A DNA stretch of 64,000 nt from Sphaerisporangium dianthi (GCF_042654065.1 NZ_JBHSFP010000002.1:496001-560000); one strand, 5' to 3'; numbered from the stretch's first letter, positions 7,991 to 17,538 are shown. Numbers and translations are program-made. Notes: generated from the letters alone by a model not told the origin.

Positions 7991-9802
7991 ATGAGGAAAT
8001 GGTTCACACGCCTGGCTGTGCTATGTGTGACCCTGTTAGTCGCCGGTCAGGGCCACGCCGCGCTGGCCCAGGCCCCCGAGGCGGGGAAGAAGGTCCTCCG
8101 GGTGGGCGCCACGCAGGCGGTGGATTCGATGAACCCGTTCCTGGCCGTCCGGCTCGTCTCGACCTCGATCCACCGGTGGATGTACGGGTACCTGACGGTG
8201 CCCGACTCGAAGACCCTGCAGCCCAGCCCCGACCTGGCCGAGTCGTGGACCACCTCGGACGACGGGCTGACCTGGACGTTCAAGATCCGCCAGGCGAAGT
8301 GGTCGGACGGCAAGCCGGTCACGGCCGAGGACGCCGCCTGGACGTTCAACAAGATCATGACCGACGACGCGGCCAAGACCGCCAACGGCCCGGCCGTCGA
8401 GAACTTCGAGAGCGTCACGGCCAGCGGACAGGACCTGGTCATCAAGCTCAAGGCCCCGCAGGCGTCGATGCTGGAGAACCCGATCCCGATCATGCCCAAG
8501 CACGTCTGGGAGGGGATCACCGGCCTCGCCGACTACGACGGTGACGCCTACCCGTCGGTGAGCAGCGGGCCGTTCGTCGCCACGGAACACAAGAAGGACC
8601 AGTACGTCAAGCTCAAGGCGAATCCCGGCTACTGGCGCGGCGCGCCGAAGATCGACGAGCTGCAGGTCATCTTCTACGACAACCCGCAGGCCGCCATCGC
8701 CGGCCTGAAGAAGGGCGACATCGACCTGATCGGCCGTCTCAGCCCGCCGGAGTTCGAGGCCGTCAAGGGCGACCCGAACATCCAGCAGTGGGACAACCAG
8801 GGCCGCCGCTCGGCGTACCTGCAGATCAACCACGGCGCCACGACCACCGACGACAAGCCCGTCGGCGACGGGCACCCCGCGCTGAAGGACCCGAAGGTGC
8901 GCCAGGCGCTGCACTACGCCATCGACAAGCAGAAGCTGGTCGACCAGGTGCAGAACGGCCTGGCCAAGGTCGCCGACGGGTCCATCGTGCCGCCCATGTA
9001 CAAGGACTTCTTCTGGGAGGCGACCGGCGAGGACAAGGTGGGCCACGACGTCGCCAAGGCCAACCAGATCCTCGACGACGCCGGGTACAAGAAGGGCGCC
9101 GACGGCGTCCGCACCATGCCCGGCGGCGGCAGGAAGCTCGAGTTCCGGTTCAGCATCCACACCGAGACGCCGATCGAGGACAAGCTCGCCGAGTACCTGA
9201 CCGGATTCTTCAAGGAGATCGGCGTCACGCTGACCACCAAGAAGCTGGACAGCAGCAAGTTCACCGAGGAGACCGGCGTCACCGGCCTGTTCGACATCGC
9301 GATCAGCGGCTGGTCGGTCAACCCCGACCCCGAAGAGGTGCTCGCCACGCACCTGTGCAGCCGCCGGCCCACCCCGACCGGCGAGGGCGGCGGCACCGAG
9401 TCGTTCTACTGCGACGAGACGTTCGAGAAGCTCTACCAGGAGCAGCTCAAGGAGCTCGACCGCGGCAAGCGCGCCGAGATCATCAAGCGGATGCTGGGGC
9501 GCCTCTACACCGACGCCCCCGTCATCGCCCTCTACTACAACAACGACCTTGAGGCCTACCGCAAGGACCGCGTCACGAGCATCACCCCGATACCCGAGGA
9601 CGACGGGGTGCTCTACGGCGGCAGCGGCTACTGGCCCTTCTACACCGTCGACGTCGCCGCGACCCGCGCCGCCACAGGCGGAGCGGGCGGGGGCGGAGGT
9701 GTCGGCCTGATCGCCGGCGTGGCCGGCGGCGTGCTGGTGCTGGGCCTGGCGGCGTTCCTGTTGACCCGGCGACGTAAGAGCACAGCGGACGACCGGGAAT
9801 GA
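7991..9802 (+). CDS. ABC transporter family 5 substrate-binding protein with C-terminal membrane anchor
   Basis: 603 residues; ATG preceded by GGAAGGTGAGG. The signal peptide (MRKWFTRLAVLCVTLLVAG...AALAQA) has no lipobox cysteine. The SBP_bac_5 body shows the family pattern: DSMNPF near the start, LAESWTTSDDGLTWTFKIR, and VRQALHYAIDKQKLV. Residues about 565-590 form a hydrophobic helix (GLIAGVAGGVLVLGLAAFLL) followed by TRRRK, so the protein is held by a C-terminal transmembrane anchor instead of the usual lipid. Family members bind oligopeptides, nickel or glycosides. It is the first gene of a five-gene operon; its last codons overlap the next gene (ATGA). Confidence 0.93.
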   Translation: MRKWFTRLAVLCVTLLVAGQGHAALAQAPEAGKKVLRVGATQAVDSMNPFLAVRLVSTSIHRWMYGYLTVPDSKTLQPSPDLAESWTTSDDGLTWTFKIRQAKWSDGKPVTAEDAAWTFNKIMTDDAAKTANGPAVENFESVTASGQDLVIKLKAPQASMLENPIPIMPKHVWEGITGLADYDGDAYPSVSSGPFVATEHKKDQYVKLKANPGYWRGAPKIDELQVIFYDNPQAAIAGLKKGDIDLIGRLSPPEFEAVKGDPNIQQWDNQGRRSAYLQINHGATTTDDKPVGDGHPALKDPKVRQALHYAIDKQKLVDQVQNGLAKVADGSIVPPMYKDFFWEATGEDKVGHDVAKANQILDDAGYKKGADGVRTMPGGGRKLEFRFSIHTETPIEDKLAEYLTGFFKEIGVTLTTKKLDSSKFTEETGVTGLFDIAISGWSVNPDPEEVLATHLCSRRPTPTGEGGGTESFYCDETFEKLYQEQLKELDRGKRAEIIKRMLGRLYTDAPVIALYYNNDLEAYRKDRVTSITPIPEDDGVLYGGSGYWPFYTVDVAATRAATGGAGGGGGVGLIAGVAGGVLVLGLAAFLLTRRRKSTADDRE

Positions 9803-10857
9803 CGGCTCCGCTCGAAGCGGCCGAGCCTGTCGCCGCCCAGGCGGCGGGCTCGGGCGGCGACGGCCGTCCCGCCCGCGGCGGCACGCTGCGTTACGCGGCG
9901 TCCAAGGCGGGCGGGGCGCTGCTCAGCATCGCCATGGTGATCGTCGGCACGTTCTTCGTGTTCCGGCTGCTGCCCGGCGACCCGGTGCGCAACCTGGCCC
10001 AGGGCCGCAGGATGACGCCGGAACAGCTCGACCTGGAGCGGCACCGGCTCGGCCTGGACAAGCCGACCGTCGACCAGTTCTTCGACTTCGCCGGCCAGAT
10101 CCTCCGTTTCGACCTGGGCACCTCCTACGAGTACAAGCGGCCGGTCCTCGACCTGATCGGGGAGCGGTTCGGCGCGACGCTCCTGCTCACCGGCACGGGC
10201 CTGGTCATCGCGGTCAGCCTGGGCATCTGGCAGGGCGCCCGGGCGGGCTGGCGGCACGGCTCCCGGTTCGACCGCGTCTCCACCGGCGTCTCGCTGGTGC
10301 TGTGGTCGGTGCCGACGTTCTGGCTGGGGCTGCTGCTGATGATGGCGTTCGGCGTCGGCATCGGGCCGATCCCCGGCATCCTGCCGTTCCGCGGCATCGA
10401 GAGCGTGGACGCGCCCGATGGATTCGGCTACGTCTTCGACGTGGCCTCGCACATGGTGCTGCCCTGCCTGACCCTGGTGGCGGTCGTCTACGCCCAATAT
10501 CTGCTGGTCATGCGCTCCTCGCTGCTGGAGGAGGTCGGCCAGGACTATGTGAACGTGGCGCGGGCCAAGGGCCTGCGCGACGACGAGGTGCGGCGGCGCC
10601 ACGCGGTGCCCAACGCGCTGCTGCCCACGGTGACGCTGGTCTTCATGCGCGTCGGCTTCATCGTCGGCGGCGCGGTCACCGTCGAGTACATCTACACCTG
10701 GCCAGGACTGGGTCAGCTGTTCTACGAGGCCATAAAGGTGCCCGACTTCACGCTCATGCAGGGCACGTTCCTGCTCATCACGGTGTCTGTGATCATCATG
10801 AACACGCTGGCCGACGTCGTCTACCATCTGCTCGACCCGAGGGTGAGGTCGGCATGA
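9799..10857 (+). CDS. ABC transporter permease, DppB/OppB type
   Basis: 352 residues, overlapping the binding-protein stop by 4 bp (ATGA). There are six predicted membrane helices, the first at SKAGGALLSIAMVIVGTFFV, and a BPD_transp_1 core with the permease loop VNVARAKGLRDDEV (the EAA-type motif that docks the ATPase). The family's FRLLPGDPV motif after helix 1 is present. It forms the inner-membrane channel with the DppC-type partner encoded next. Confidence 0.94.
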   Translation: MTAPLEAAEPVAAQAAGSGGDGRPARGGTLRYAASKAGGALLSIAMVIVGTFFVFRLLPGDPVRNLAQGRRMTPEQLDLERHRLGLDKPTVDQFFDFAGQILRFDLGTSYEYKRPVLDLIGERFGATLLLTGTGLVIAVSLGIWQGARAGWRHGSRFDRVSTGVSLVLWSVPTFWLGLLLMMAFGVGIGPIPGILPFRGIESVDAPDGFGYVFDVASHMVLPCLTLVAVVYAQYLLVMRSSLLEEVGQDYVNVARAKGLRDDEVRRRHAVPNALLPTVTLVFMRVGFIVGGAVTVEYIYTWPGLGQLFYEAIKVPDFTLMQGTFLLITVSVIIMNTLADVVYHLLDPRVRSA

Positions 10858-11735
10858 CGAGCGTCGCCTGGACGCGCCGGCGCCAGGCGCTCGGCGGCTT
10901 CTGGGACGGCTTCCGCCGCGAGCGCGCCGGCGTCGCCGGACTGGCCACGCTCCTCGCGGCCGTGGCGCTCGCCCTGGTGGCGCCGCTGTTCATCGACGAG
11001 ACCGTGACGAGCGTGATCTCCGGCACGGGCGCGCGATGGGCCCCTCCCGGTGCCGAGCACCCGTTCGGCACCGACGAGTCCGGCAGGTCGATCCTGCTGA
11101 TGGTCTGGTGGGGTTCGCGCACCTCGCTGCTCATCGGGTTCCTCGCCGCGCTGGTCAGCATCGTCATCGGCATGGTGGTCGGCATCGCCGCCGGTCACCT
11201 GCGCGGCTGGACCGGCGTGGTGCTGATGCGGATCACCGACTGGTTCCTCGTGCTGCCTTCGCTGATCACGGCCATGGTGCTGGCGGCCGTCCTCGGCGGC
11301 AGCACCTTCACCATCATCATGGCGATCGGCGTCACCACCTGGCCGGTGACGGCCCGCCTGATCAGGGCGCAGACCCTGTCGGTGGAGGCCCGGCCCTACA
11401 TCGAGCGCGCAAGGGCGCTCGGCGGCGGGCACTGGCACATCACCACCCGGCACGTGCTGCCGAACGTGGCGCCGCTGCTGCTGGCCAGCACCACGCTGGA
11501 GGTGGCCAGCGCGATCGTCACCGAGTCCACGCTGGCGTTCCTCGGCGTCAGCGCGAACAAGACCTCCTGGGGGACCATGCTGCGCGGCTCCTACGACTAC
11601 GGCGCGGCGACGCACGGCGCCTGGTGGTACATCCTCATCCCCGGCCTGTGCATCCTGGCGGTGGTGATGGCGTTCACGCTGTGCGGCAGGGCGCTGGAGA
11701 CCGTGCTCAACCCGCGGCTGAGGAGGGCGGCATGA
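10854..11735 (+). CDS. ABC transporter permease, DppC/OppC type
   Basis: 293 residues from the ATG overlapping the previous stop by 4 bp. It has an N-terminal OppC_N-like helix (GVAGLATLLAAVALALVAPL), HPFGTDESGRSIL (the DppC 'FGTDxxGRD' motif) and an EAA-type loop (YIERARALGGGHWHITTRHV). It pairs with the DppB-type subunit. Coupled translation with its neighbours implies stoichiometric production. Confidence 0.94.
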   Translation: MTSVAWTRRRQALGGFWDGFRRERAGVAGLATLLAAVALALVAPLFIDETVTSVISGTGARWAPPGAEHPFGTDESGRSILLMVWWGSRTSLLIGFLAALVSIVIGMVVGIAAGHLRGWTGVVLMRITDWFLVLPSLITAMVLAAVLGGSTFTIIMAIGVTTWPVTARLIRAQTLSVEARPYIERARALGGGHWHITTRHVLPNVAPLLLASTTLEVASAIVTESTLAFLGVSANKTSWGTMLRGSYDYGAATHGAWWYILIPGLCILAVVMAFTLCGRALETVLNPRLRRAA

Positions 11736-12709
11736 GCCTCCTCGAACTGGACGACCTCTCGGTGACCTACACGATCGAGGCGGGCGAGGTTCCCGCCGTA
11801 CGCGGGGTGTCGCTCACGCTGGAGGCGGGAGCGGCGCTCGGAATCGCCGGCGAGTCGGGATCCGGCAAGTCGACGCTGGCCATGGCGCTGTTGCGGCTGC
11901 TGCCGCGCGGCGCCCGCGTCGGCGGCCGGATCCTGCTCGACGGTGAGGACGTCCTCACCATGAAGTGGGGGAGACTGCGGGCCGTCCGCTGGGCGCAGGC
12001 CTCCATCGTGTTCCAGGGCGCGCAGCACGGGCTCAACCCCGTGCACCGCATCGGCGATCAGATCGCCGAGCCGCTTCTGACGCACGGGCTGGCCGGGCCC
12101 GAGGCGGCCAGGGGGCGGGTGGCCGAACTGCTCCGGCAGGTCGGCCTGCCCGACTGGCGGGCGCGCAGCTACCCGCACGAACTGTCCGGCGGCCAGCGGC
12201 AACGCGTCATGATCGCGATGGCCCTGGCCTGCTCGCCCCGGCTGATCGTCGCCGACGAGCCGACCACCGCGCTCGACGTGATGGTCCAGGCGCAGGTGCT
12301 GACGCTGATCAAGCGACTCGTCGCCGAGCGGGGCATCTCGCTCGTCATGATCTCGCACGACCTGTCGGTGCTGGCCGACGTGTGCGACCGGCTCGCGGTC
12401 ATGTACGCGGGGCGGGTCGTCGAACACGGGCCGTCGCGCGAGGTGTACCACGCGGCCGCGCACCCCTACAGCCGGGCGCTGGCGGCGGCGTTCCCCACGG
12501 TGGGCGACCCGGCCTCCCGGCTCGCCCCGAAAGGGCTCGGCGGCGACCCGCCCGACCCGATGCGGCTGCCGGGCGGCTGCGCGTTCCACCCGCGCTGCCC
12601 GGTGGCGCTGGAGGAGTGCTCGACCCTGGACGTCGAGCCGCGTCCCGCGGGCGAGGGCCGCGAGGCCGCCTGCGTGCACGTCCGCGAGAAGGAACAGGAG
12701 GCCTCATGA
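11732..12709 (+). CDS. ABC transporter ATP-binding protein, DppD/OppD type
   Basis: 325 residues, 4-bp ATGA overlap with the permease. Walker A GESGSGKST, signature LSGGQRQRV and Walker B LIVADEPTTALD are all present. The C-terminal oligopeptide/dipeptide extension has the Cys-containing CAFHPRCPVALEEC segment that in relatives binds an iron-sulfur cluster. It hydrolyses ATP for import together with the DppF-type subunit. Confidence 0.94.
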   Translation: MSLLELDDLSVTYTIEAGEVPAVRGVSLTLEAGAALGIAGESGSGKSTLAMALLRLLPRGARVGGRILLDGEDVLTMKWGRLRAVRWAQASIVFQGAQHGLNPVHRIGDQIAEPLLTHGLAGPEAARGRVAELLRQVGLPDWRARSYPHELSGGQRQRVMIAMALACSPRLIVADEPTTALDVMVQAQVLTLIKRLVAERGISLVMISHDLSVLADVCDRLAVMYAGRVVEHGPSREVYHAAAHPYSRALAAAFPTVGDPASRLAPKGLGGDPPDPMRLPGGCAFHPRCPVALEECSTLDVEPRPAGEGREAACVHVREKEQEAS

Positions 12710-13737
12710 CCGGGGCGCAGACGTCGGCCGGGCCGGTGACCACCGGACGCGCACCCCTGCTGGAGTCGCGCGGACTGCACGTGGAGTTCGCCTCCCGGGG
12801 GCGGCGCGCCCGCGCCGTCGACGGCGTCGACCTGGCCATCGGGCAGGGCGAGATCGTGGCACTGGTCGGCGAGTCCGGCTGCGGCAAGACGACGCTCGCC
12901 CGTACGCTGCTCGGCCTCGAACGCCCCACCTCCGGCTCCGTCGTGTACGGCGGGACGCCGCTGAGCCACCGTCCAAGGGCGCTCAAGGCCTACCGCAGGC
13001 AGGTGCAGCTCGTCCTGCAGGACCCGATGGGGTCGCTCAATCCGCGGCAGACCGTCTACGAGGCGGTGGCCGAGGGGCCGCGCATCCACGGCCTGGCCGG
13101 CGAGCGGGAGATCGTGGCCTCAGCGCTGGCCCGTGCCGGGCTGCGCCCGCCGGAGACGTTCTTCCGCCGCTACCCGCACGAGCTGTCCGGCGGCCAGCGC
13201 CAGCGCGTGGTGATCGCCGGGGCGCTCGCGCTGGACCCGAAGGTCCTGGTCGCGGACGAGCCGGTGGCCTCGCTCGACGCCTCGGTACGAGGCGAGATCC
13301 TCGCGCTCCTGCTCAAGCTGCGCGACGAGCTGGGGCTGTCGGCGCTGGTCGTCACGCACGACCTGGGGCTGGCCTGGAACATCGCCGACCGGCTGGCGGT
13401 CATGTACCTGGGGCGGATCGTCGAGTCGGGCCCGGTGGAGCAGGTGCTGACCGCGCCCCGGCACCCGTACACGCAGGCGCTGTTGTCGGTGCTGCCGGAG
13501 TCGCCCGAGCGGGTGGTGCTGGCCGGCGAGCCGCCGGACCCCACCCGCATCCCCGCGGGGTGCCGCTTCCACCCCCGCTGCCAGGTGCTCGCCTCCGGCC
13601 GCGCCGCCGAGGCGGGAGTGGACGGCAGGTGCCGGTCTGAGCCGCCTGCCGTGCTGCCGGCCCGTCCCGGACCGCAGGCCGCCTGCCACTACGCGGCCGA
13701 GGCACGGGACGCCCAGATCACCCGCGACCCCGGCTGA
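12706..13737 (+). CDS. ABC transporter ATP-binding protein, DppF/OppF type
   Basis: 343 residues, again starting in an ATGA overlap. Walker A is GESGCGKTT, signature LSGGQRQRV, Walker B VLVADEPVASLD. The C-terminal extension has CRFHPRCQVL. It is the last gene of the importer operon and ends 3 bp before the convergent isomerase-like gene, so no dedicated terminator fits between them. Confidence 0.94.
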   Translation: MTGAQTSAGPVTTGRAPLLESRGLHVEFASRGRRARAVDGVDLAIGQGEIVALVGESGCGKTTLARTLLGLERPTSGSVVYGGTPLSHRPRALKAYRRQVQLVLQDPMGSLNPRQTVYEAVAEGPRIHGLAGEREIVASALARAGLRPPETFFRRYPHELSGGQRQRVVIAGALALDPKVLVADEPVASLDASVRGEILALLLKLRDELGLSALVVTHDLGLAWNIADRLAVMYLGRIVESGPVEQVLTAPRHPYTQALLSVLPESPERVVLAGEPPDPTRIPAGCRFHPRCQVLASGRAAEAGVDGRCRSEPPAVLPARPGPQAACHYAAEARDAQITRDPG

Positions 13738-13740
13738 GGG

Positions 13741-14049
13741 TCACACCCGATAGCCCTTCTTCACGTCCTCGACGAAGCCGAGGTAGTCCCGCAGCGGCCA
13801 GACCTGCTCGTACTCGAGGTACTCCCGCATCGGGAGCCGTCCGAGCGCGGTCCGGTCCAGTTCCTCGGCGTCGGGCGAGTCGACGATCGCGATCAGCCGC
13901 TTCTGCGCGGCGACCTTCCATATGCCCACGCAGAACCCCGATTCGATCGACTTCAGGACGTGTTCCGCCTCGTCGACCTCGATGTCCCACAGTTCGTCGA
14001 GGTGGATCCGGCCCTCGTGATTCCACTTCATCTGGACGTAGAAGAGCAT
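13741..14049 (-). CDS. Muconolactone delta-isomerase family protein
   Basis: 102 residues; ATG with AGGAG 5 nt upstream. It fits the length and shape of the MIase family (ferredoxin-like alpha/beta barrel): MLFYVQMKWN start, GIWKVAAQKRLIAIVDSPDA, and REYLEYEQVWPL near the end. True muconolactone isomerase (catechol branch of beta-ketoadipate pathway) keeps an acidic active-site residue; the family also includes many uncharacterised small proteins. No catechol genes are adjacent, although a PaaK-like ligase with an IclR regulator lies 1.1 kb away, so aromatic metabolism is possible but unproven. Confidence 0.75.
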   Translation of the reverse strand: MLFYVQMKWNHEGRIHLDELWDIEVDEAEHVLKSIESGFCVGIWKVAAQKRLIAIVDSPDAEELDRTALGRLPMREYLEYEQVWPLRDYLGFVEDVKKGYRV

Positions 14050-14509
14050 GGGTCTCCTAATGCTCGGAGCATGACGGTGGTCACGGCGCCGGAACAGGCC
14101 CGCCGTGCGACGGGATGCCCGCGCCGGCATTCCGGCCGCGAGCGGTTCGGCGACGGCCGTCATGGCCGGAGGGCGGGGCGAGGCGCCGGCATCCGGCGGG
14201 ATCCCGGCGACGTGCTCATAGCCATGCCACAGTGCGTCGTGCAGTGGAGCGATCGTCCGTGACCTCTGGAAACGAGATCCGTCGAACCTGTCTGCCGCCA
14301 GTCTTCCCGCGTCCCGGGAAAGGCACAAAGACCTACGCCACATCCACTCCGATTACGTCATATACGGATATGTCGCACAGGGCGATCCGTTCACCGGTTA
14401 CCAGAAAGCAGCGCCGCCCCGCGCCGTGCCGGCGCGGGGCGTTCATCTCGTACCGACGTCGTGGTGCGGACCGTGGGGAAGGCCGCGGTAAGGCGGCGAA
14501 TGTCCCGTC
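14050..14509. other. Gene-free region with one terminator
   Basis: No supported gene is seen. It holds the promoter side of the isomerase-like gene on the right of its start and the terminator of the small secreted peptide gene near 14,430. Confidence 0.5.
14415..14441 (-). terminator. Hairpin downstream of small secreted peptide gene
   Basis: CGCCCCGCGCC pairs perfectly with GGCGCGGGGCG across a 5-nt loop, about 70 bp past the stop codon of the gene starting at 14728. Confidence 0.6.
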
Positions 14510-14728
14510 TTACGGGACGCTCCACAGGAACCACAGGTTGTACTGGTACTCGCAGCGGTACCAGGTCCACAGGTGGTTCTGGACGCCGTAGTCCCCGTAC
14601 CGGTAGCAGTCGGAAGAGGAGTAGTAGACGTTGCGGAGGGTGTCAGCGTGCGCGGGCGTGGCGCTCCCGGCGACCACCAGCCCGCTGATCAAGGCGCCGG
14701 CGACGGCCAAGGCTCGGATCTTGCGCAT
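14510..14728 (-). CDS. Small secreted aromatic-rich peptide, function unknown
   Basis: 72 residues; ATG with GGAGG 4 nt upstream. A strong signal peptide (MRKIRALAVAGALISGLVVA...AHA, cleavage near residue 28) precedes a mature chain of about 44 residues unusually rich in Tyr and Trp (VYYSSSDCYRYGDYG, WTWYRCEYQYNLWF) with exactly two cysteines, probably one disulfide. I do not recognise the family. Small Trp/Tyr-rich exported peptides of actinomycetes include inhibitors and developmental factors. It stands alone, between unrelated genes. Confidence 0.72.
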   Translation of the reverse strand: MRKIRALAVAGALISGLVVAGSATPAHADTLRNVYYSSSDCYRYGDYGVQNHLWTWYRCEYQYNLWFLWSVP

Positions 14729-15138
14729 CAATCCTCCGTCGAGTGGACGATCGTGGGACTTTCAATGCGGAGCATTACAGCGCGAACGGCGTGAATCCAG
14801 ATCATGGTGTCCTCCGTCGCCGATCCCGGCGATATGACCTGGGACGGCCCCGGACAGGCCGGCCGCGATCGGTGAAACTTTCCCGTCCGCCTGCTGAAGC
14901 CCTTCGCGGGCGACCGGGATCCCGCGGCCGGTGGTCTCCCATTTCCGGTGAAGTGGCCGTATCGGACAGGCGACCGGGGACGGCTTTGTTTCCGTGGCGC
15001 GAAAGCGATGTCGCTCGCCGGTCCGGCATCTGGGCATAGTGAGACCACCGTTGATGACCGCCACGAGGCGTCGCCGCGGATTCTCCTCTATCGCCACGGA
15101 CGCCGTCGTGTCCGCTCGAATCACGAAACGAGGATCAC
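14729..15138. other. Gene-free divergent spacer
   Basis: Must contain the promoters of the secreted peptide gene (leftward) and the PaaK-like gene (rightward). No gene or strong palindrome is seen. Confidence 0.45.
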
Positions 15139-15170
15139 ATGAGGATGACCGCGACACGGAAGAACGATTC

Positions 15171-16460
15171 GTGACCGAACCCGGCTTCGTCATGGCCGAG
15201 GACCGAGACGCCGTCACCGCGAGGCTCCGCGCGCAGCTCGCCGGGCTGCCCGCGCGCTCTCCGTTCTACGCCGGCCTGTTCGCCGAGCACGGGGTCGATC
15301 CGGCGGCGCCGGTGTCCTTGGACGACATGCGCAAGCTGCCCTTCACCGACAAGCGGATGCTGCGCGACTCCCAGGCGGCCTCACCTCCGCTCGGGCGGCA
15401 CGCGGGCGTGGACATGGTCGAGGTGATCCGCGTCCACGCCTCGACCGGCACCACGGGCACCCCGAGCTGGGTGGGGGTGACCAGGCGCGACGCCGAGGCG
15501 TGGACCGCGATGGCGGCCCGAGCGTTCGTCACCATGGGCGCGAGGCGCGAGGACGTCGTCCTGCACGGCGCGGGGCTGACCCTGTTCGTGGGCGGGCTGC
15601 CGATTCGGGACGCGCTGGAGCGCATCGGCTGCACGATGATCCCGGTCGGCACCGGGGCGTCGGAGAAGGCGGTGCAGGCGCTGGACACCTTCGGCGTCAC
15701 CGCGCTGCACGCCACTCCCTCCTACGTGCGCTACCTGGCCGAGTATGTGCGCAATCTGGGGCGCGACCCCCGGGAGTTCGGCATCCGCAAGGTCTTCGTG
15801 GGCGGTGAGCCCGGCGGCGGCGAGCCGGCCTTCCAGCGGTACATCGAGGAAGAGTGGGGCGCGCGGGTCACCGAGGGCCTGGGCAACGCGGACATGGCGC
15901 CGGTGCTGTTCGGCGAGCCTCCGGGCGCCGGCGGCATGCGGTTCACCGGCGGCCGGCACGTGGTGGTGGAGCTGGTCGACGCCGGCAGCGGCGAGTCGAT
16001 CACCCCCGAGCCGGGCGCTTCCGGTGAACTCGTCTACACCTCGGTGGACCGCGAGTGCTGCCCCCTGGTCCGCTTCCGCACCGGGGACCGGGTGCTGGTC
16101 ACCGGGCTGGCCGCCGACGGGGCGCCGCTCATCCGCTGCGTGGGCCGCACGGACGACATGCTGATCGTGCTGGGGGTGAACGTGTTCCCCACGGCGATCC
16201 GCGATCTGGTGCAGACCGTCCGTCCCCGCGCCAACGGCATGGTGCAGATCGTCCTGCCGGGCCCCGGCCCGCGGGTGGAGCCGCCGCTGCGGGTCGAGGT
16301 CGAGCTCGGAGACGAGCCCGGCGACCGCGAGCGGTTGCGCCGCGAGATCGAGGAGCTGATCCGGGCCCGGCTGACGGTGCGGGCCGAGGTGATCCTCGTC
16401 CCTGCGGGCTCGCTGGAGCGCACCGAGATGAAGTCCCGCCTGACCCGCGTCTCCGGCTGA
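15171..16460 (+). CDS. Phenylacetate-CoA ligase-like (PaaK family) AMP-forming enzyme
   Basis: 429 residues from a GTG start preceded by GGAAGA. It is of the adenylate-forming PaaK type: ATP-binding loop STGTTGTPS at about residues 91-99, the hinge-region segment VRFRTGDRV, and the C-terminal lysine-bearing end SLERTEMKSRLTRV. PaaK-type enzymes join CoA to aromatic or other acids through an acyl-AMP. The exact acid cannot be read from sequence; only one of the usual paa genes is here. It converges on an IclR regulator gene 8 bp away, which is a likely controller of this locus. A later in-frame ATG (15192) is possible but lacks the ribosome site. Confidence 0.87.
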   Translation: MTEPGFVMAEDRDAVTARLRAQLAGLPARSPFYAGLFAEHGVDPAAPVSLDDMRKLPFTDKRMLRDSQAASPPLGRHAGVDMVEVIRVHASTGTTGTPSWVGVTRRDAEAWTAMAARAFVTMGARREDVVLHGAGLTLFVGGLPIRDALERIGCTMIPVGTGASEKAVQALDTFGVTALHATPSYVRYLAEYVRNLGRDPREFGIRKVFVGGEPGGGEPAFQRYIEEEWGARVTEGLGNADMAPVLFGEPPGAGGMRFTGGRHVVVELVDAGSGESITPEPGASGELVYTSVDRECCPLVRFRTGDRVLVTGLAADGAPLIRCVGRTDDMLIVLGVNVFPTAIRDLVQTVRPRANGMVQIVLPGPGPRVEPPLRVEVELGDEPGDRERLRREIEELIRARLTVRAEVILVPAGSLERTEMKSRLTRVSG

Positions 16461-16468
16461 CCCACTTC

Positions 16469-17347
16469 TCAGCGGGCTCCGCCGGCCGGCCTCGGCCCCT
16501 GACGTCTCGCCGGGGTGGAGTGCCCGACCTCGCGCGCCTGCCAGTGCGCGGGCGTGCGAGGCGCCCCGGCGGCGGCCGACGGCGCTCCGAGGGCGCGAGA
16601 GATGCTTCGGGCGGTCGAGGCCAGAGCGGGCACCAAGGAGTGGGGGGAGCGCGATCTGCTCGGCACAGTGATGCCGACCGCGGCCACGACGTGCTCCTGA
16701 GGACCGCGGATCGGCACCGCGACGGCCATCACGCCGGGGGTGAGCTGGCTCTCCGCGACGGCGACGCCCGACCTGCGCACCTCGGCCAGGAAGGGCCTGA
16801 GCGCGTCCGGCTCGGTCAGCGTGTTCGCGGTGTACCGGCACAGGTCGGAGGCGAGCACCTCCTCCTGGAACTCCTGGGAGGAGTGGGCGAGCAGCACCAG
16901 GCCGGTGCCGGTCGCGTGCATGGGCCAGCGTCCGCCGAGCCTGCTCCGCACCGGCACGGTGTCCCTGGCGCGGAGCGACTCGACGTAGACGACGTCGTGC
17001 CCGTCGGGCACTCCGAGATGGATGTTGGCCCGGGTGGCGTGCTGCAGATCGTGCAGCAGCGGAAGCGCGATCTCGCGAAGCTGACCGCCGTCGGGAGCCA
17101 GGGTGCCGAGCTCCAGGATGCGCAGGCCGATGCTGTACTTGCTGTCGCTGTGCCGGGACAGCGCGCCCCAGCAGCGGAGCTCGTTGACGAGCCGATGGGT
17201 GGTGCTGAGCGTGAGGCCGGTTCTGCGGCTGATCTGGCTGAGGGACAGCGTCAGGTTCTCGGCGTCGAAAACGCCGAGAATCGAGAGCACGCGCTGGGCC
17301 GACGTCAGGCGACGGGATTCCGCAGACTTGTCTGCCAGGACAGTCAC
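16469..17347 (-). CDS. IclR family transcriptional regulator
   Basis: 292 residues from a GTG. The N-terminal winged helix (QRVLSILGVFDAENLTLSLS ... ISRRTGLTLSTTHRLVNEL) and the C-terminal effector domain (ALPLLHDLQHATRANIHLGV, then LVLLAHSS and the PGVMAVAVPI segment) match IclR. The last 45 residues are Pro/Arg-rich and beyond the usual family length (about 250), so the tail may be disordered. The gene is convergent with the PaaK-like gene. IclR proteins often sense aromatic or short-chain acids and repress or activate their degradation. Confidence 0.9.
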   Translation of the reverse strand: MTVLADKSAESRRLTSAQRVLSILGVFDAENLTLSLSQISRRTGLTLSTTHRLVNELRCWGALSRHSDSKYSIGLRILELGTLAPDGGQLREIALPLLHDLQHATRANIHLGVPDGHDVVYVESLRARDTVPVRSRLGGRWPMHATGTGLVLLAHSSQEFQEEVLASDLCRYTANTLTEPDALRPFLAEVRRSGVAVAESQLTPGVMAVAVPIRGPQEHVVAAVGITVPSRSRSPHSLVPALASTARSISRALGAPSAAAGAPRTPAHWQAREVGHSTPARRQGPRPAGGAR

Positions 17348-17538
17348 CTACGCACCTGCCTGTCCACATCGTGATTTAAGTTTCAAGGACATTAACCCAG
17401 GCTATCCAAACGGTCAATCCTGCAATGGCAGAATGAAGTCACCCAAATTGTCTTCCGCCTGACGGAAGTGGCCTTCCCTCGCGGTCGCGGCGGAAATAAC
17501 CAGAGGCGCGCAGGTCAGGGCGCGAATAGGGTGACCGG

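Noticed and set aside
15139..15174. 11-codon reading frame whose stop overlaps the PaaK-like start
   Set aside because: Has a weak ribosome site and could couple translation, but there is no amino-acid bias or hairpin to support a leader peptide.
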